Of a DNA stretch of 64,000 nt, positions 54,208 through 62,934 are shown piece by piece. The position numbers and the translations under genes were made by a program. The stretch's first letter is position 1. Every line of letters begins with the position of its first letter. Source of the DNA: Rhizobium sp. 16-488-2b (lineage in GTDB: Bacteria > Pseudomonadota > Alphaproteobacteria > Rhizobiales > Rhizobiaceae); NCBI RefSeq assembly GCF_017741815.1, contig NZ_JAGHMF010000034.1, forward strand, positions 558,001 through 622,000, given 5' to 3'. Under the pieces are notes generated by a model. It saw only the letters and a list, made by a program, of their open reading frames with translations, searched no databases and was not told where the DNA came from.

Positions 54208-55218
54208 TTAGAGCAGGCCGGCTGCGGTCATCAGTTCGACGACCTTCTTGTTGTCGAGCTTGGAAGCTTCGACCTTCGGTGCCTTCAGGTCGGCGATCGG
54301 GACCAGCTTGGCGTTGGAATCGCCGGCAACCGCGTATTCGAACGAGCCGCCGTTCTTCAGGACGTCCTGTCCAGCCTTGGAGGTGATCCACTTCAGCAGG
54401 GCCTGTGCTTCCTTCGGGTGCTTGCTGGACTTCAGCACGCCGCCGCCGGAAACGCTGAGGAAGGCGCCCGGATCTTCGTTCTTGAAGTAGTGGAGGCTGA
54501 CGTTCTTGCTGTTTTCGCCGGTCTTGGCCTGATCGCCGAACCAGTAGTAGTGGTAGATCACGGCGCCTTCGACTTCGCCGGCATTGACGGCCTTCATGGC
54601 AACGCTGTTGCCCTTATAAGGCGTTGCGTTTTCCTTCATGGCCTTCAGCCAGGAAGCGGTGGCTTCCTCGCCCTTCAGCTGCAGCAGCGCGCCGACGATC
54701 GCCTGGAAGTCGGCGCCACCGGGAGATGCGCCCCAACGGCCCTTCCAGGCCGGATCGGCGAGATCGAGCATCGACTTCGGCAGCTTGTCTTCCGTGAGCT
54801 TGGTCTTGTCGTAGGCGAAAACGGTCGAGCGGGCAGCGATGCCCGTCCAGGTGCCGTCGGCCGGGTGGAACTGGGCCGGAACCTGAGCCAGCGTTTCCTT
54901 GTCGACCGGTGCGAAGAGGCCAGCGGAAGCGACCAGCGCCATGGCCGGGGAGTTTTCGGTCAGGAACACGTCGGCCGGCGAGGCGTCGCCTTCCTGGACG
55001 ATCTGGTTGGCGAACTGCATGTCGCTGCCCTTGCGGACAGTGACCTTGATGCCGGTTTCCTTGGTGAAGCCTTCGGCCCACTCGGTGCCGAGGCCCTCGT
55101 GCTGGGCGTTGTACACGACGATGCCTTCGGCATCCTGCGCGAACGCGCCGTTTACGAAGGCTGTCGCGGCAAGAAGCGCTGCGGCGGAAGCCAGCTTCAG
55201 GCTGATGGATTTCTTCAT
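54208..55218 (-). CDS. Iron(III) ABC transporter substrate-binding protein (FbpA/FutA type)
   Basis: This 336-residue periplasmic protein has a signal peptide (MKKSISLKLASAAALLAATA, cleavage near AFA-QD). Features of the ferric-binding family include 'GIVVYNAQHEGLGTEWAEGFTKETGIKVTVRKGSDMQ' at the mature N-terminus and 'VEGAVIYHYYWFG', which holds the Tyr pair typical of iron ligands. GGGAG lies about 7 bases before the ATG, and the longer frame was rejected. No permease or ATPase gene accompanies it, and a terminator follows directly. Confidence 0.88.
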   Translation of the reverse strand: MKKSISLKLASAAALLAATAFVNGAFAQDAEGIVVYNAQHEGLGTEWAEGFTKETGIKVTVRKGSDMQFANQIVQEGDASPADVFLTENSPAMALVASAGLFAPVDKETLAQVPAQFHPADGTWTGIAARSTVFAYDKTKLTEDKLPKSMLDLADPAWKGRWGASPGGADFQAIVGALLQLKGEEATASWLKAMKENATPYKGNSVAMKAVNAGEVEGAVIYHYYWFGDQAKTGENSKNVSLHYFKNEDPGAFLSVSGGGVLKSSKHPKEAQALLKWITSKAGQDVLKNGGSFEYAVAGDSNAKLVPIADLKAPKVEASKLDNKKVVELMTAAGLL

Positions 55219-55514
55219 GTCAAACTCCCGATTGGAGCGAAACCAAGCGCACATGGGCTCAAGTTTTCGGTCGCTATGAATTGGTCTTTTCACGCGTCTG
55301 CATGTCTCGGCCAGCGCTGCCGGCTAAAACTATTCCAACGCACTCCACTTATCGTGAGCCTTGGTCCGTGACCATGGGGACTAAAGTCCCTAGTGGCGGC
55401 GTAGAGGACCGGGGCCGCTAGAAATGGGCGCTCAATCGTCGAGAATTGCAGCATCCGGCCGGTAGCAATCAACCGATGGCAACCGTTTCGGTCGGAAAAC
55501 CAAGGAGCATACGC

Positions 55515-55874
55515 ATGAAGAAGATCATCGTTCACACTTGCGTTACCGCCGGATCGCTGTTGCTGGCGCTTGGCGCGGCCGTGGCTGGCCCACTATCTCC
55601 CAATGCCGGCATGACAGCGACCAAGCCGCCGCTGGCAACACTCGTGCGCCAGGGCGCAGACCATCTCGTCAAGCACAAGCGCCACGGCCGCGGGCTCGAT
55701 GACGGTCCGGGCCATGTCCGCCACAGCTCGTCGTCGTTCTCGTCGGCATCCTCTTCCTCCTCCCGTGGACGCGGCTCCGATGATGGCGCGAGCCACGAGC
55801 ATCACGGCGGCGACGACCATGGTGGAGACCACCACGGCGGTGGTGGCGGCGACGATCACGGCGGACGCCGCTGA
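55515..55874 (+). CDS. Exported His/Gly/Ser-rich protein
   Basis: This 119-residue protein has a signal peptide (MKKIIVHTCVTAGSLLLALG, cleavage near AVA-GP), a Ser-rich middle and a tail of repeated HGGDDHGGDHHGG. The clustered His and Asp residues could bind divalent metal ions. AAGGAG lies about 7 bases before the ATG. It is followed by a second low-complexity exported protein on the same strand. I do not recognise a family. Confidence 0.65.
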   Translation: MKKIIVHTCVTAGSLLLALGAAVAGPLSPNAGMTATKPPLATLVRQGADHLVKHKRHGRGLDDGPGHVRHSSSSFSSASSSSSRGRGSDDGASHEHHGGDDHGGDHHGGGGGDDHGGRR

Positions 55875-55935
55875 TCGCGATGTCAGTCATGTCCTGGCCC
55901 ATTGAGGGCCGGGACCGTTCTCAAGGAGATCGATC

Positions 55936-56403
55936 GTGAGCACGTGGCCGAAAATCGCCTGTACCGTCATTCTCTGCACGATGTCAGTCGTGGCGGGTCC
56001 GGTCTGCGCATGGGCGGACAAGGGAAGCGGCGGCGGGTCGAGCGGAAGCGGGAGTTCGGGCGGAAGTGGGAGTGGTAGCTCGGGGGGTAGCGGATCTGGA
56101 TCGGGGTCCGGTTCGGGCTCGTCTGGCTCCGACCATTCCGGATCCCCCGGTTCGGGGTCTTCGGGCTCAGGCTCAGGTTCATCCGAGTCGCACTCGTCTG
56201 ATGATGGCGGCAGCCGCTCGGGAGGTGGCCGGCATGGCGGCAGGGATGATAGCACCGGCTCGATAGCCCCGCGCGAGGATCGCGCCTTCGATGGCGGCTG
56301 GCGCGAGCGCATCCGGAACGGCCGCTACGAGCTGTTCGATCCCGAGGGTCGCCTCGTCATCCGCCGCGACGCCAAGAAAGCCGATATCGACCGATTCCGC
56401 TGA
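55936..56403 (+). CDS. Exported Ser/Gly-rich protein
   Basis: This 155-residue protein has a signal peptide ('IACTVILCTMSVVAGPVCAWA', cleavage near AWA-DK). A low-complexity Ser/Gly tract spans about residues 30-75. The folded-looking end contains 'RAFDGGWRERIRNGRYELFDPEGRLVIRRDAKKADIDRF', resembling rhizobial exported proteins with a similar short C-terminal segment. The start is GTG, with AAGGAGAT 5 bases upstream. It converges with the response regulator gene. Function is unknown. Confidence 0.65.
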   Translation: MSTWPKIACTVILCTMSVVAGPVCAWADKGSGGGSSGSGSSGGSGSGSSGGSGSGSGSGSGSSGSDHSGSPGSGSSGSGSGSSESHSSDDGGSRSGGGRHGGRDDSTGSIAPREDRAFDGGWRERIRNGRYELFDPEGRLVIRRDAKKADIDRFR

Positions 56404-56419
56404 TCGATATCCGGAATGA

Positions 56420-57094
56420 TCAGGACCGCGATCGCGCGTCGCGCAGGAACATCGCGGCTTCCGTGCGATTGCGCGCCTTCAGCTTCTGCAGGATGCGCGT
56501 CATGTTATGCTTGATCGTCTTTTCCTGAAGGTTGAGCTGGCGGGCAACTTCCTTGTTGCTGTTGCCATCGGCAACCAGGGCGAGGATCTGCTCCTCACGT
56601 GGCGTCAGCGAGGCCAGGGCATCCTCTTGCAGGGTGCGCTCCGCGGCGGCTTGGGGCTGGGGCGCATCGCCCTTCATCTCCGTCAGGATGCGCGCGGCGA
56701 GGCTTGGCGACACATAGCTCTCGCCGGCCACCACATTGCGTACCGCCGACACCAGCGTGGATGCGTTCACGCCTTTCAGAATGTAGCCCTTCGCCCCTTC
56801 CTTCAGCGCGTCGAACAGATCGCTGTCTTCTTCCGAAGCCGTGAGCACGATGACGGTTGCGGCCTCATCCGCCTTCATGATCATGCTCAGCGCGTGGTGA
56901 CCGCCGCCGGGCATGGAGAGATCGAGCAGCAGCGCATCCGGACGGTGCTGGCTGAAAAGCGCGATAGCATCGGCGGCGCTGGCGCCTTCGCCGACCACCT
57001 CGAAACCCGGCTCATCGGACAGGCTGCGGGCGAGGCCGTTGCGGAATATCGGGTGATCGTCGACGATCGCGACCCTGAGCATGTCTGACGTCAT
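56420..57094 (-). CDS. NarL/LuxR-type response regulator
   Basis: This 224-residue regulator has a receiver domain (phosphoacceptor Asp at about 58 in 'ALLLDLSMPGGG', acidic pair DD at 12-13) and a C-terminal LuxR-type helix-turn-helix ('SLTPREEQILALVADGNSNKEVARQLNLQEKTIKHNMTRIL'). Its ATG overlaps the stop of the sensor kinase gene (ATGA), so the two are translationally coupled. It should be phosphorylated by the adjacent kinase. Confidence 0.92.
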   Translation of the reverse strand: MTSDMLRVAIVDDHPIFRNGLARSLSDEPGFEVVGEGASAADAIALFSQHRPDALLLDLSMPGGGHHALSMIMKADEAATVIVLTASEEDSDLFDALKEGAKGYILKGVNASTLVSAVRNVVAGESYVSPSLAARILTEMKGDAPQPQAAAERTLQEDALASLTPREEQILALVADGNSNKEVARQLNLQEKTIKHNMTRILQKLKARNRTEAAMFLRDARSRS

Positions 57095-58476
57095 TCCGCC
57101 GTCCTCCTCGGTAGTGTCATGCATATGCGGGTGCCGGTCTTCGCGTCGGACGCAATGTCGAGACGTCCGCCAAGCCCGGCAAGCCGTTCCTCCAGGCCGG
57201 CAAGGCCAAGGCCGTCTTCATCGCCCGACCGGACGAAGCCGGTTCCGTTATCTTCGACGGCGATCCTGATATGCTGGTCGTCCTCAGCCGCCGTGACTGA
57301 AATTTTCGACGCGCCGGCATGCCTGGTGGCGTTGCTCAGCGCTTCCTGGATAAAGCGGTAGGCGCAGATCTTGGCGGCCTGCGAGGGTATATCGAGCGGC
57401 CCTACATTCGAGATGATCCTGGTGCGCGAATGCGTCTCGTGCGCCTGGATGGCGCGGCGAACGACATCCTCGCCCGAGAGCCTTTCGAGCTCCGGCAGGG
57501 TCAAGCCGCGGCAGATGTCGCGGATCTCCTGGATGGCCTCGGTGATGGAACTGCTGACGAGCGACTCGTCATCGCCCTTTGCCTTGCCCTTGGCGATCGC
57601 TTCCAGCCTCAGCGCCGCAAAGCCGAGCAGCTGTGCCGGGCCGTCATGCAGCTCGGCTGAGATGCGGCGGAGATAGCGCTCGTTGAGCGTTGCCGTGCGC
57701 TGGTTTGCCCTGTCGGCGCGCTTTCGCAGCGCCCGGTTGAGGTCGAGCATCCGCGACAGCTCGATCACCTGCGCGTCAAGCGAGCGGCGCTGGACATCGA
57801 TCAGATGGCTGCCTCTGGCGACGATGATGAAGAGCAGTGCGAGCATGCCGGCCGTCACCGTGCCGACGACCAGCCAGCTCTGCAGCCTGGCCACCGCGAG
57901 CTCCGCGCGCAGGTCGCTGGCGATCTCGTAGAATTCCGCGACGCCGATGATGTCGCCCGACCAGGGTTCGCGGATTGGACTGTAGATCTCCAGAAGCGGC
58001 TGGCCGCTTTTCTGCTCCAGCTGGTTTTCCTCGCCCTTGAGATCGTCGAATTCCGCATGAACCGAACCGGAAAGTGCCGTGGCGAGACCCTCGGTCATCG
58101 AGAAGTGCTTGCCGACGAGGCTGGGCTCGCTGCTGAAAAGCACGGTCCCATCGGGCCGCCAGATCTTGAACGAATAGAGCCTGTCGCGCAGTACGCCTTG
58201 CTGCAATGTTTCGGTCAGCGCCAGCTTGGCGCCTTCGCCAAGCGAGGTGGCCGAGGCAAGTTCCTGTGTGAGCGGGGCGATGATGCTGTCGACATAGAGC
58301 GCGGTGGCGTTGGCGGCGTTGCGAACAGCTGCGCCCTCGATGCGGCTTGTCACCCATAGTCCGATCAACGCCATGCCGAGCACGAGCACCAGGCCACCGG
58401 CGATGCCGAATTGCCACGCCAAAGTAAGCCTTTGGCGCAATATCTTGCGGGGTTGGGTGACCGAAACGACGTTCAT
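57091..58476 (-). CDS. Sensor histidine kinase (NarX/DesK-like, HisKA_3)
   Basis: This 461-residue kinase has two membrane segments (about 22-42 and 201-220) flanking a periplasmic sensing domain. The latter resembles the PAS-like fold of NarX/CitA-type sensors ('YSFKIWRPDGTVLFSSEPSLVGK'). A coiled linker leads to a HisKA_3 phosphoacceptor (His about 277 in 'ISAELHDGPAQLLG') and an HATPase domain ('EALSNATRHAGASKISV'). No ribosome site is clear before the ATG, and there is no in-frame Met nearby upstream. The signal sensed is unknown. Confidence 0.88.
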   Translation of the reverse strand: MNVVSVTQPRKILRQRLTLAWQFGIAGGLVLVLGMALIGLWVTSRIEGAAVRNAANATALYVDSIIAPLTQELASATSLGEGAKLALTETLQQGVLRDRLYSFKIWRPDGTVLFSSEPSLVGKHFSMTEGLATALSGSVHAEFDDLKGEENQLEQKSGQPLLEIYSPIREPWSGDIIGVAEFYEIASDLRAELAVARLQSWLVVGTVTAGMLALLFIIVARGSHLIDVQRRSLDAQVIELSRMLDLNRALRKRADRANQRTATLNERYLRRISAELHDGPAQLLGFAALRLEAIAKGKAKGDDESLVSSSITEAIQEIRDICRGLTLPELERLSGEDVVRRAIQAHETHSRTRIISNVGPLDIPSQAAKICAYRFIQEALSNATRHAGASKISVTAAEDDQHIRIAVEDNGTGFVRSGDEDGLGLAGLEERLAGLGGRLDIASDAKTGTRICMTLPRRTAE

Positions 58477-58662
58477 TACGCTAGCATATCGATGTTTCCG
58501 CCTGAGCAGAAGAAGGACCAATGGCGGTTCTGCACGGACGAAAGCCGGTGAAGGGGAGGCGTGTTGCCCGGACGCTCCATGTGCGGCGCCTGAAATATTG
58601 AGAATTAGGTAAGGTTCTGCCGCTAGGCTGGTTAGCGTTAACGAAGCCTTACCCGGTAGAAG

Positions 58663-59013
58663 ATGATTCGGCGCATCCTCATTGTTGTGATGATCATGCT
58701 GACCACGATCGGCAGTGCGCAGCTTTGCCTGCCGAGCGCTTCCTTCGCGGCCCCGTGCCAAACCGAGGTCGTTAACGAAGGCGACGCCCTTTCCGGCGCA
58801 GACAGCCGCGACATCAGCCATATCCATGACGCTGAGCACTGGACGAGGCGGTCGCCTATCGATGCCTGGCCCAGTGCCTGGGAACTCGCCGACGTAAGCT
58901 ACCATCCCAATCTCCCGATCCATCTCGAAGGCCGGACGCTCGATCCCATGTATCGGCCGCCGATCGCCGGTGGCGCTCTTTCCCGTCCCGATTCACTAGC
59001 CAGAGCAGCCTGA
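58663..59013 (+). CDS. Small exported protein, function unknown
   Basis: This 116-residue protein has a hydrophobic N-terminal segment (MIRRILIVVMIMLTTIGSAQ) that reads as a signal peptide, with cleavage near SFA-AP. The mature part carries several Trp, Pro and Asp residues and no recognised domain. Its start has only a weak ribosome site (GGTAGA). It is divergent from the sensor kinase gene. Confidence 0.5.
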   Translation: MIRRILIVVMIMLTTIGSAQLCLPSASFAAPCQTEVVNEGDALSGADSRDISHIHDAEHWTRRSPIDAWPSAWELADVSYHPNLPIHLEGRTLDPMYRPPIAGGALSRPDSLARAA

Positions 59014-59132
59014 CGATCTCCTGATGATATCAGGGCTGCTCGAGAGAGAGCCCCGATGTTGTTACTCGCTGACGCACCCAAGAGCCTTCCTGCCTCGCCG
59101 CGATATCTCAGGATACCGGGAGCGCGCGCACG

Positions 59133-60887
59133 ATGACCCTCGTATCGAAAATCATCCTCGCCAAACGCCGCGGCCATCTCAATGTCTCGGCGCTCAACAG
59201 GGGGCGCCGAAAGAAGGTCGATCTCTATAGGCAGGGCAAGACGCGTGTGCTTCTGGTCGCGCTGGCGCTCGTCATCGGCTTTACGGCCAGTGCCGCGCGG
59301 CTCGTCGAATACGGGGCTCGCGATCCCGAGGAGACATCCGGCATCCTGCCATCGGACAAGCTTCTGGCCTCGCGGCCCGACATTCTCGACCGGCATGGGC
59401 AATTGCTGGCGACCGACGTTCGCACCGTCTCGATGTTCGCCGAGCCCAACAAGATCGTCGATGTCGATGATGCGGTGGAGAAACTCGCCACGATCTTCCC
59501 CGATCTCGATCGGCGGGGGACCTATGCGAAGCTTTCCGTGAAATCGTCGCGCTTCGCGTGGCTGCGCCGGCAGATCACGCCGCGCCAGCAGAGCCAGATC
59601 CTTGAGTTGGGCATCCCGGGGGTCGGTTTCCGGCCGGAGAAGAAGCGGTTTTATCCGGGTGGGAATACCGCCGCGCACGTGCTCGGCTATGTCGATATCG
59701 ACAATCGCGGCGTCGCCGGGATGGAGCGATACCTCGACCAGCAGGGTCTGCTCGACCTTCGCGCCGCAGGCCTGACGAGTGACATGCCGCTGGAGCCTGT
59801 GAAGCTCTCCATCGATCTGCGGGTGCAGAACATCGTGCGCGAGGTCGCCGCCGAAGCCATGGTCAAATACCGCGCGGAAGCAGCCGGCGCCGTCATTCTC
59901 GACGTGGAGACGGGCGAGGTCCTGGCGATGGCATCGGTCCCCGACTTCGATCCCAATCAGCCGTCGCGAACGCTTGCCAACGGCAAGGTCGACAAGGAAT
60001 ATGAGAAGGGCTGGTTCAACCGTATCAGCAACGCGACATTCGAGATGGGCTCGACCTTCAAGAGCTTCACGCTGGCGATGGGCCTGGACGAGGGCAAGAT
60101 CAACCTGAACTCGATGGTCGACGCCACCCGGCCGATCCGCATGGGCGGCTTCATCATCAAGGACTTCAAGGGCAAGAACCGCGTTCTCTCGATCCCCGAG
60201 GTCTTCCAGTATTCCTCGAACATCGGCACCGCCGCCGTCGCCGACATGGTCGGCATCGACCGGCACCGGGAGTTCCTGACCAAGCTCGGGCTGCTCTCCA
60301 AGATGGAGACGGAAATGCCAGGCGTGGCGACGCCGACGCAGCCGCGAACCTGGAAGAAGATCAACTCGGTGACGATTTCCTTCGGTCACGGTGTCGCGAC
60401 GACGCCGCTTCAGACGGCCGTGGCTGCCGCCTCGCTGATCAACGGCGGCAAGCTTCTCCCCCCGACCTTCCTGCCGCGCAGTTCTCAGCAGGCGGGGGAT
60501 ATCGCCAAGCTCGTTCTCAGCGACAAGACGAGCCAGGACATGCGCTACCTCTACACCTGGAACGGCATCAAGGGCTCCGGCCGCAGCGCGCAGGTCGAAG
60601 GCTTCAACATCGGCGGCAAGACGGGCACGGCGGACAAGGTGGTCGACGGCCGCTATGCGAGCGACAAGAACTTCAACGCGTTCGTCGCCGCATTTCCGAT
60701 GGACCGGCCGAAATATATCGTGCTGACCATCATCGATGCGCCGGAAACGGGTGAACATGGCGGCCGGACGGCGGCCTCGACAGCTGCCCCGATGATCAAG
60801 TCCATCATCGGCCGCGCCGGGCCGCTGCTTGGTGTCGCCCCGCGCTTCGGAAGCCCGGATGCGGAGTATCTGCTGGCGGACTACTGA
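59133..60887 (+). CDS. Class B penicillin-binding protein (FtsI/PBP2-like peptidoglycan transpeptidase)
   Basis: This 584-residue protein has a short cytoplasmic tail, one membrane anchor (about 38-57), a pedestal domain ('RPDILDRHGQLLATDV') and a transpeptidase domain. All three active-site motifs are present: SxxK at 307-310 (EMGSTFK), SxN at 361-363 (YSSN) and KTG at 496-498 (GGKTGTA). It crosslinks peptidoglycan. Its motif spacing fits FtsI, but the gene is not next to division genes, so it is probably a paralogue of the division-cluster ftsI. I give no gene symbol because of that ambiguity. Confidence 0.9.
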   Translation: MTLVSKIILAKRRGHLNVSALNRGRRKKVDLYRQGKTRVLLVALALVIGFTASAARLVEYGARDPEETSGILPSDKLLASRPDILDRHGQLLATDVRTVSMFAEPNKIVDVDDAVEKLATIFPDLDRRGTYAKLSVKSSRFAWLRRQITPRQQSQILELGIPGVGFRPEKKRFYPGGNTAAHVLGYVDIDNRGVAGMERYLDQQGLLDLRAAGLTSDMPLEPVKLSIDLRVQNIVREVAAEAMVKYRAEAAGAVILDVETGEVLAMASVPDFDPNQPSRTLANGKVDKEYEKGWFNRISNATFEMGSTFKSFTLAMGLDEGKINLNSMVDATRPIRMGGFIIKDFKGKNRVLSIPEVFQYSSNIGTAAVADMVGIDRHREFLTKLGLLSKMETEMPGVATPTQPRTWKKINSVTISFGHGVATTPLQTAVAAASLINGGKLLPPTFLPRSSQQAGDIAKLVLSDKTSQDMRYLYTWNGIKGSGRSAQVEGFNIGGKTGTADKVVDGRYASDKNFNAFVAAFPMDRPKYIVLTIIDAPETGEHGGRTAASTAAPMIKSIIGRAGPLLGVAPRFGSPDAEYLLADY

Positions 60888-61084
60888 GTGCGGCAGGAGG
60901 CTTGCGGTCGTCGAATATCAGGCGACCGCCAGTGCAAGACGCCTGGGTCGAGGATCGCCCGCCCCATTCTGCGAATGCTTCGCAGCTGCATTAAAAACTG
61001 GAAGATGCAGTTGCAAGTCATTGTTAAGTAGCGATTTTTGCTGTTTTCTTTTCCACTTTGATTGTTGACAGAAAGAGGCGGGTC

Positions 61085-61205
61085 GCCTACCCAGCGCTCA
61101 TCGGGGAGTAGCCACCGCCTGAGGGCGGGAGCGTGTCAACATACTCGTGCGAGAGCACGTGGCGCGTTCGGCCGGTAAGATCGGCTCGGCAAGACCGTGG
61201 CGGAC
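61085..61205 (+). ncRNA. yybP-ykoY manganese riboswitch upstream of mntP
   Basis: The leader of the manganese exporter gene contains conserved pieces of the yybP-ykoY motif. GGGGAGTAGCC (61103-61113) and GTCAACATACTCG (from 61135) flank a GC-rich hairpin (CCGCC…GGCGG), and a later GGCAAGACC (61188-61196) follows. This family senses Mn2+ and turns on manganese export. The gene downstream is mntP, its known target. The ends given are approximate. Confidence 0.8.
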
Positions 61206-61264
61206 GTCACCTGGCCAAAACAGGGTGAATTGGCTCAGCTACGAATCTCCTGAAGGGTTCAACC

Positions 61265-61828
61265 ATGTCATTGCTATCGATCATCGTGCTGGCGTTCAGC
61301 ATGTCCATGGACGCGTTCGCCGTCTCCGTCGGCCGGGGTGCAGCCCTTGGTCGCCCGCGCTTCAGCGAGACGCTGCGCACCGGCGTCGTCTTCGGCATCG
61401 TCGAGGCGATCACACCGCTGATCGGCTGGGCGGCGGGTGTCGCCGCTGCCCGCTTCGTGACGGCAGTCGACCACTGGATCGCTTTCGGCCTGCTTGCCGC
61501 GGTGGGCATCAACATGCTCCGCGCAGCGATGAGCAGCGAGCAGGAAGAAGAAAAGAAGCCTGGCATGTCCTTTGCCATGCTGATCGCGACCGCGATCGGG
61601 ACCAGCCTCGATGCCATGGCCGTCGGCGTCTCGCTGGCGTTCCTGGAGGTCAACATTCTTGTCATTGCGGTGGCGATCGGCGCCGCCACTTTCCTGATGG
61701 CGTCAGGCGGGATGCTGGTCGGACGCCTGATCGGCGAGCGTTTCGGGCGCTACGCCGAGGGTGTCGCCGGCGTGGCGCTGATCATTCTCGGCTCAACCAT
61801 TCTCTATGAACACCTGATGGCCGGCTGA
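61265..61828 (+). CDS. mntP: Putative manganese efflux pump MntP
   Basis: This 187-residue membrane protein of the MntP/YebN family has about six helices. The conserved acidic helix motifs are 'LAFSMSMDAFAVSVGRG' and 'AIGTSLDAMAVGVSLAF', each with a buried Asp needed for Mn2+ transport. GAAGGG lies 5-8 bases before the ATG. It is preceded by a leader with a yybP-ykoY riboswitch, so expression should rise with Mn2+. Confidence 0.93.
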   Translation: MSLLSIIVLAFSMSMDAFAVSVGRGAALGRPRFSETLRTGVVFGIVEAITPLIGWAAGVAAARFVTAVDHWIAFGLLAAVGINMLRAAMSSEQEEEKKPGMSFAMLIATAIGTSLDAMAVGVSLAFLEVNILVIAVAIGAATFLMASGGMLVGRLIGERFGRYAEGVAGVALIILGSTILYEHLMAG

Positions 61829-61862
61829 GGCGATCAGGCAAACGCGCGGTGGTGGAGCGCCG

Positions 61863-62828
61863 TCAGGCCTTGATCAGCCGGACCTCGGTTCCCCAGGGAT
61901 CCATTGCGATATAGCCGCCGGGCACATGGCCGCCGATGCCGGCCGTGTTGAACCGCTTGATCTGCTGCTCGTAGAGCAGGGGTTCCGAGACTGTCAGCGA
62001 GAACCAGCTGAGGCCGGTCTTGGAGCTGTCGCGGCCGCCGGCGCCGGCGCTGCGCCATGTGTTGACCGCCACGTGATGGTGATAGCCGCCTGACGACAGG
62101 AAGGCTGCGTTGTCGCGCTCGGCGCTGGTGGCTGCGAGGCAGAGCAGATCGCGGTAGAAGCCGTTCGCCTCGTCGATGTCGCCGACGCGCAGATGGATGT
62201 GGCCGATGCGCAGCCCTTCGGGCGCCGCGTCATAGGTGTCCTTGGACATGTCGGTCAGTGCGGCGATCGCGTCGATGTCGAGCTCCTTGGTGCCCATGGT
62301 GACGACGCCGTCCTTCCATTGCCACTGGTCTCGCGGCCGATCGGAATAGACCTCGATGCCATTGCCCTCAGGGTCGGTCAGGTAGATCGCCTCGCTGACG
62401 CTGTGATCCGCGAAGCCGTCGAGCGGGATCTTGGCGACCGCGGCATGCACCAGCCAGCGCGCGAGATCGACCCGCGTCGGCATCAGATAGGCGATGTGGA
62501 AGAGGCCTGCCGAGGTCGGATCCTCGTAGCCGGCGTCGGGTATGCTGGTCAGATAAAGCAGCGGTTCGTTTGCCACGCCGAGCATAACCTCGTCGGCACT
62601 TTCGGCGAGCACCTGGAGGCGCAGCGTGTCTTGATAATAGCGGCTCATGCCAGCGAGATCACGGACGCGGAGCGCCGCGCTCTTGATATGCGCGGCGGTG
62701 GTCACGCCATAAGGCAAAGCGGCGGCCGCCGGCATCGTTCCCGTTTCGGCGTTTACGGCATGATTGAATGCGGCTGCGAGCGAGCTCACGCCCGCGAGTT
62801 GCAGCATATGGCGGCGGCTGATGACCAT
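61863..62828 (-). CDS. VOC-family (glyoxalase/ring-cleavage dioxygenase-like) protein with Tat signal
   Basis: The protein of about 321 residues contains two VOC modules (about 55-170 and 185-320), as in catechol 2,3-dioxygenases of the CatE type. Putative metal residues include His in 'GLFHIAYLMP', 'IGHIHLRVGD' and 'YHHHVAVNTW' and Glu near 'WGTEVRL'. The N-terminus carries a twin-arginine motif (SRRHMLQLAG) before a hydrophobic stretch and AVNA, suggesting export, which is unusual for this family. It follows a Gfo/Idh/MocA gene on the same strand. The substrate is unknown. Confidence 0.78.
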   Translation of the reverse strand: MVISRRHMLQLAGVSSLAAAFNHAVNAETGTMPAAAALPYGVTTAAHIKSAALRVRDLAGMSRYYQDTLRLQVLAESADEVMLGVANEPLLYLTSIPDAGYEDPTSAGLFHIAYLMPTRVDLARWLVHAAVAKIPLDGFADHSVSEAIYLTDPEGNGIEVYSDRPRDQWQWKDGVVTMGTKELDIDAIAALTDMSKDTYDAAPEGLRIGHIHLRVGDIDEANGFYRDLLCLAATSAERDNAAFLSSGGYHHHVAVNTWRSAGAGGRDSSKTGLSWFSLTVSEPLLYEQQIKRFNTAGIGGHVPGGYIAMDPWGTEVRLIKA

Positions 62829-62881
62829 TAAGACGATCCGGTGGCTGGCATGTTTATTCCCCACCACCGCATCGGGCCTTC

Positions 62882-62919
62882 GGGCCGGTTCATCAAGTCA
62901 AAACTATGTGAGCCGGCCC
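62882..62919. repeat. Intergenic hairpin between the Gfo/Idh/MocA and VOC genes
   Basis: GGGCCGGTTCA and TGAGCCGGCCC pair with one mismatch across 16 AT-rich bases. There is no T-run. It may modulate read-through from the Gfo/Idh/MocA gene into the VOC gene. Confidence 0.4.
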
Positions 62920-62934
62920 TCCGTCTTTAAGGCC

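Noticed and set aside
56040..56170. Tandem Ser/Gly codons considered as a DNA repeat array or CRISPR
   Set aside because: The periodicity is codon-level inside a gene with a signal peptide and a good ribosome site. There are no spacers or constant repeats.
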